NCBI GenBank assembly: GCA_007129145.1
Contig: SKWC01000026.1
Span: forward strand, 1-7,863
Length of the DNA: 7,863 bases
From: Rubritepida sp.
Lineage (GTDB): Bacteria; Pseudomonadota; Alphaproteobacteria; Acetobacterales; Acetobacteraceae
Reading direction: 5' to 3'
The position numbers and the translations under genes were made by a program. The notes below the pieces were generated by a model. It had not been told where the DNA came from and made no database searches. It was given only the letters and a program-made list of their open reading frames with translations. How positions within the stretch are numbered: position 1 is the stretch's first letter; every line of letters starts with the position of its first letter. This document shows positions 5,924 through 7,863 of the stretch, piece by piece.

Positions 5924-7378
5924 TCAGAGGAAGAACAGCAGGGCGCAGATGATCAGCAGCGGCACCAGCACCAGCGTCGAGAGCACGGCGTAGCCGAGGA
6001 AGGAGGGCATGCGCACGCCCTGCGTCTCGGCGGTGGCCATCAGCATGAAGTTGGCGGCGTTGCCCATGTAGGTCGCGGCCCCCATGAAGACGACGCCGGC
6101 CGTCAGCGCGGCAAGGCGCCGGGCATCCTGCGCCGCCAGCGCCGCGGCATCGCCGCCGGCCAGTTCCAGCGCGAGCAGATAGGCGCCCGCCCCGTCCACC
6201 ACGCTCGAGACCGCGCCGCCGATCCAGAAATACAGCGCGGGGACCTGCGAGCCGCCCGTCTCCTGGAACAGGGCCATCACCGCACCGAAGGGCCCTTCGG
6301 TGCCGGCGGCGATCATCGCCAGCAGCGGCGCGATGCAGAAGAACAGCGCGGTGAACAGCTTGCCCATCTCGAAGGGCACGGCCCAGGCGAAGCCGCCGGC
6401 CTCGCGCAGCCCCGCCGGGGTCACCAGCAGCGAAACCCCGGTGATCAGCGCCAGCAGCGCCACGGCGGCCGGGCGCTCGGCGCCCAGCGTGTGGCCCATC
6501 ACGGGGATCGCGCCGGGCTCCCAGAGATCCTGCAGCAGCACCACCCCGACCACGAGGCCGAGCAGCGGCAGATTGGCCCAGCCGCGCAGCCGCAGCCCCG
6601 ACCCCGCATCGGCTGGCGCGGCCGAGGCGCCCTCCTTGGCCAGCAGCCAGGAATCCAGGCAGTAGAAGGCCAGCAGCAGCACGCCCGCGCACAGCAGCAC
6701 CGGGCCCCAGAGGTGCTCGATCGGCCACAGGAAGGGCACGCCCGAGACCAGGCCCATGTACATGGCCGGCTGGCCGAGCGGCGATAGCGCCCCGCCGATA
6801 TTGGCCACCAGGAAGATCAGCGCCACCACCATGTGCATCCGGTGGCGGCGATGCGCATTGGCGCGCAGCAGCGGGCCGATCAGCAGCAGCGCCGCGACCA
6901 GCCCGCCCGCCACCGCAGCCAGCAGCGTGCCCACGGCCAGCATGGCGGTGTTGGTCCCCGGCCGCCCCGTCCAGGCGCCCTCCAGCCGGATGCCGCCCCC
7001 GATCACATAGAGCGCCGTGACCAGCGCCATCAGCGGCAGCGCCTGGTCCAGCACCACATGCGCCAGCGTGGTGCCCATCGCATCCAGGCCGAAGATCCGC
7101 GCCTGCGCCACCAGCACGCACAGCGCCCAGAAGGCCGCGATCTTGCCGATGTGCCGCTGCCAGAGCCCGGGGCGCAACACCGGCAGCAGCGCCAGGCACG
7201 CCATGAGCCCCAGGAAGGGCACCGCCCAGCCCAGCCCCATGCGGCTACCATCCATCGGCATGGCCTGGGCGGGGGCGACCATCGCGCCCAGCAGCAGCAG
7301 CGCGCTCCAGAACAGTCGCAAGGCCAGCCCCCCAAAACTATTGCCAAAGCTTTTCCGGATTTCGCGGCGAACCGTCAA
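5924..7378 (-). CDS. Sodium:proton antiporter / citrate-type transporter (ion-transporter superfamily, CitMHS/NhaD-like)
   Basis: A polytopic inner-membrane transporter, 484 residues from the TTG used here, with about a dozen hydrophobic segments after a cleavable-looking leader (20-39, ending PAQA). Seen: a first-half re-entrant motif NIGGALSPLGQP (193-204), then GVPFLWP (213-219), a second-half SSVVDGAGAY (391-400), ELAGGDA (405-411) and YMGNAANFM (437-445) followed by GVRMPSF. This layout matches putative Na+/H+ antiporters of the citrate/ArsB/NhaD superfamily. Members I recall have DNAPTY, PLGDPP and NAPN in these motifs; all three differ here, so ion or substrate use may be different. 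The start is uncertain: TTG at 7378 has no well-placed Shine-Dalgarno, and an internal TTG at 7321, preceded by a GGGGGG run, would begin at MRLFW-like sequence and give 465 residues. It is the first gene of the minus-strand operon and could serve uptake or export of an acid handled by the PrpB-like enzyme, which is inference. Confidence 0.85.
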   Translation of the reverse strand: MTVRREIRKSFGNSFGGLALRLFWSALLLLGAMVAPAQAMPMDGSRMGLGWAVPFLGLMACLALLPVLRPGLWQRHIGKIAAFWALCVLVAQARIFGLDAMGTTLAHVVLDQALPLMALVTALYVIGGGIRLEGAWTGRPGTNTAMLAVGTLLAAVAGGLVAALLLIGPLLRANAHRRHRMHMVVALIFLVANIGGALSPLGQPAMYMGLVSGVPFLWPIEHLWGPVLLCAGVLLLAFYCLDSWLLAKEGASAAPADAGSGLRLRGWANLPLLGLVVGVVLLQDLWEPGAIPVMGHTLGAERPAAVALLALITGVSLLVTPAGLREAGGFAWAVPFEMGKLFTALFFCIAPLLAMIAAGTEGPFGAVMALFQETGGSQVPALYFWIGGAVSSVVDGAGAYLLALELAGGDAAALAAQDARRLAALTAGVVFMGAATYMGNAANFMLMATAETQGVRMPSFLGYAVLSTLVLVPLLIICALLFFL

Positions 7379-7419
7379 CTCGGCCCCGTCACCTGCCGCC
7401 GCCGCGCACCCCGGGGGGT

Positions 7420-7448
7420 TTGCGCATGCGCCCCCCCGCCCCTAATAG
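7420..7448 (+). promoter_or_regulatory. Candidate sigma70-like promoter for the CoxG-family gene
   Basis: TTGCGC (7420-7425) and TAATAG (7443-7448) are separated by exactly 17 nt and sit 24 nt upstream of the ATG at 7473, leaving room for the ribosome-binding site. Each hexamer matches the consensus at only three of six positions. In this GC-rich setting TAATAG is one of very few AT-rich patches in the intergenic region, which is the main reason to list it. Confidence 0.3.
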
Positions 7449-7450
7449 GG
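7422..7450. promoter_or_regulatory. Two adjacent palindromes in the divergent intergenic region (possible operators)
   Basis: GCGCATGCGC (7422-7431) is a perfect 10-bp palindrome. CCCTA-A-TAGGG (7440-7450) is a perfect 5+5 inverted repeat around a central A. They overlap the candidate -35 and -10 elements of the CoxG-family gene. Both lie in the 94-nt region between divergent genes, where a shared regulator could bind. G and C runs on either side (GGGGGG 7413-7418 and CCCCCCC 7431-7437) could also form a larger hairpin. No known regulator site is recognised. Confidence 0.3.
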
Positions 7451-7460
7451 CGCGAAGCTC

Positions 7461-7465
7461 AGGAG
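7461..7465 (+). promoter_or_regulatory. Ribosome-binding site fixing the CoxG-family start
   Basis: AGGAG lies 7 nt before ATG 7473, an ideal spacing. A second in-frame ATG at 7479 would be 13 nt away, so the first ATG is preferred. Confidence 0.8.
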
Positions 7466-7472
7466 TTTGCCC

Positions 7473-7863
7473 ATGGAAATGTCCGGCGAGCGCCAGATTC
7501 CCGCCCCGCGCCAGCGGGTGTGGGAGGCGCTGAACGATCCCGAGGCGCTGAAGGCGGCCATCCCCGGCTGCGAGACGGTCGAGAAGCACTCGGACACCGA
7601 GCTGACGGCGCGCATGGCCATCAAGATCGGCCCCATGGCCGCGAAGATGACCGCCAAGGTGAAGCTCGAAAACCTGAACCCGCCCGAAAGCTACACCATC
7701 AGCGGCGAGGGCAATGGCGGCGCGATGGGCTTCGCCAAGGGCGGCGCCGATGTCGCGCTGACCGAGGACGGCCCCGAGGCCACCACGCTGCGCTATCATG
7801 TGAAGGCGCAGGTGGGCGGGAAGATGGCGCAGCTCGGCGCGCGGCTGATCGACACCACCGCCA
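7473..7863 (+). CDS. CoxG-family SRPBCC protein (carbon monoxide dehydrogenase subunit G-like), 3'-truncated
   Basis: The first 130 residues of a CoxG-family protein of the START/SRPBCC fold; the frame stays open to the window end. Seen: MEMSGERQIPAPRQRVWEAL (1-20), AAIPGCE (29-35), IKIGPMAAKMTAKVKL (50-65), the PPESYTISGEG block (about 69-79), MGFAKGGADV (84-93) and KAQVGGKMAQLGARLIDTTA (111-130). All are diagnostic positions of the CoxG domain. In carboxydotrophs, CoxG helps anchor CO dehydrogenase to the membrane. Most CoxG-like proteins accompany other molybdenum hydroxylases, whose genes would be expected downstream outside the window, so CO oxidation should not be assumed. Some family members carry a C-terminal membrane anchor, which cannot be judged here. 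The gene is transcribed divergently from the antiporter. Confidence 0.92.
   Translation, partial: MEMSGERQIPAPRQRVWEALNDPEALKAAIPGCETVEKHSDTELTARMAIKIGPMAAKMTAKVKLENLNPPESYTISGEGNGGAMGFAKGGADVALTEDGPEATTLRYHVKAQVGGKMAQLGARLIDTTA

Noticed and set aside
5906..6787. 293-codon plus-strand frame opposite the antiporter, rich in His and Gln
   Set aside because: Composition typical of antisense to a hydrophobic gene; the minus strand shows clear membrane segments and transporter motifs.
7331..7347. Sigma54-like -24/-12 sequence on the minus strand (TTGG, 10-nt spacing, GG) upstream of the antiporter
   Set aside because: The essential -12 GC is GG, and it would lie within or only about 10 nt before a possible start codon; no activator site is seen.
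7413..7440. G/C-run hairpin between the divergent genes as a terminator
   Set aside because: No T tract follows on either strand, and the region lies between gene starts, not ends.

Overview
The window comes from a very GC-rich genome with GTG and TTG starts alongside ATG. The gene content fits an environmental alphaproteobacterium, plausibly an Acetobacteraceae/Roseomonas-like organism: a Bug-type solute receptor, a thiolase/DUF35 pair, a PrpB-like lyase, an AcuC-like deacetylase and a CoxG-family protein. The taxonomic guess is inference from composition and gene families only. No rRNA, tRNA, CRISPR array, insertion sequence or phage gene was seen.

Layout. (1) Positions 1-2493, plus strand: the 3' part of a periplasmic tripartite-tricarboxylate-transporter receptor (Bug family), a 126-nt gap, then a tight pair of a non-canonical SCP2-type thiolase and a DUF35 OB-fold partner. 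A strong intrinsic terminator at 2519-2548 closes this block. (2) Positions 2554-7378, minus strand, converging on that terminator: a five-gene, operon-like run. In transcription order it is a CitMHS/NhaD-type membrane antiporter, a methylisocitrate lyase-like enzyme, a class I HDAC/AcuC-like deacetylase, a secreted DUF192 protein and an atypical short-chain dehydrogenase. Gaps are 16 nt, then two 4-nt stop/start overlaps (GTGA, ATGA), then 29 nt. (3) Positions 7379-7472: a short divergent intergenic region with two palindromes and a weak promoter candidate. (4) Positions 7473 to the window end, plus strand: the start of a CoxG-family SRPBCC protein, cut by the window edge.

Functionally the window looks like accessory carbon metabolism: uptake of an organic acid (Bug receptor), CoA-thioester chemistry (thiolase/DUF35), C-C lyase chemistry (PrpB-like), a dehydrogenase-like protein and a transporter. 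The substrate cannot be read from the sequence.

The most notable pattern is that several proteins keep the fold of a known enzyme family while hallmark active-site or transport residues are changed. The thiolase lacks both cysteines expected of SCP2 thiolases. Its DUF35 partner keeps one of four zinc cysteines. The SDR lacks the Tyr-Lys pair. The antiporter has altered residues in three signature motifs. The HDAC-like protein and the lyase, by contrast, keep their expected catalytic residues.
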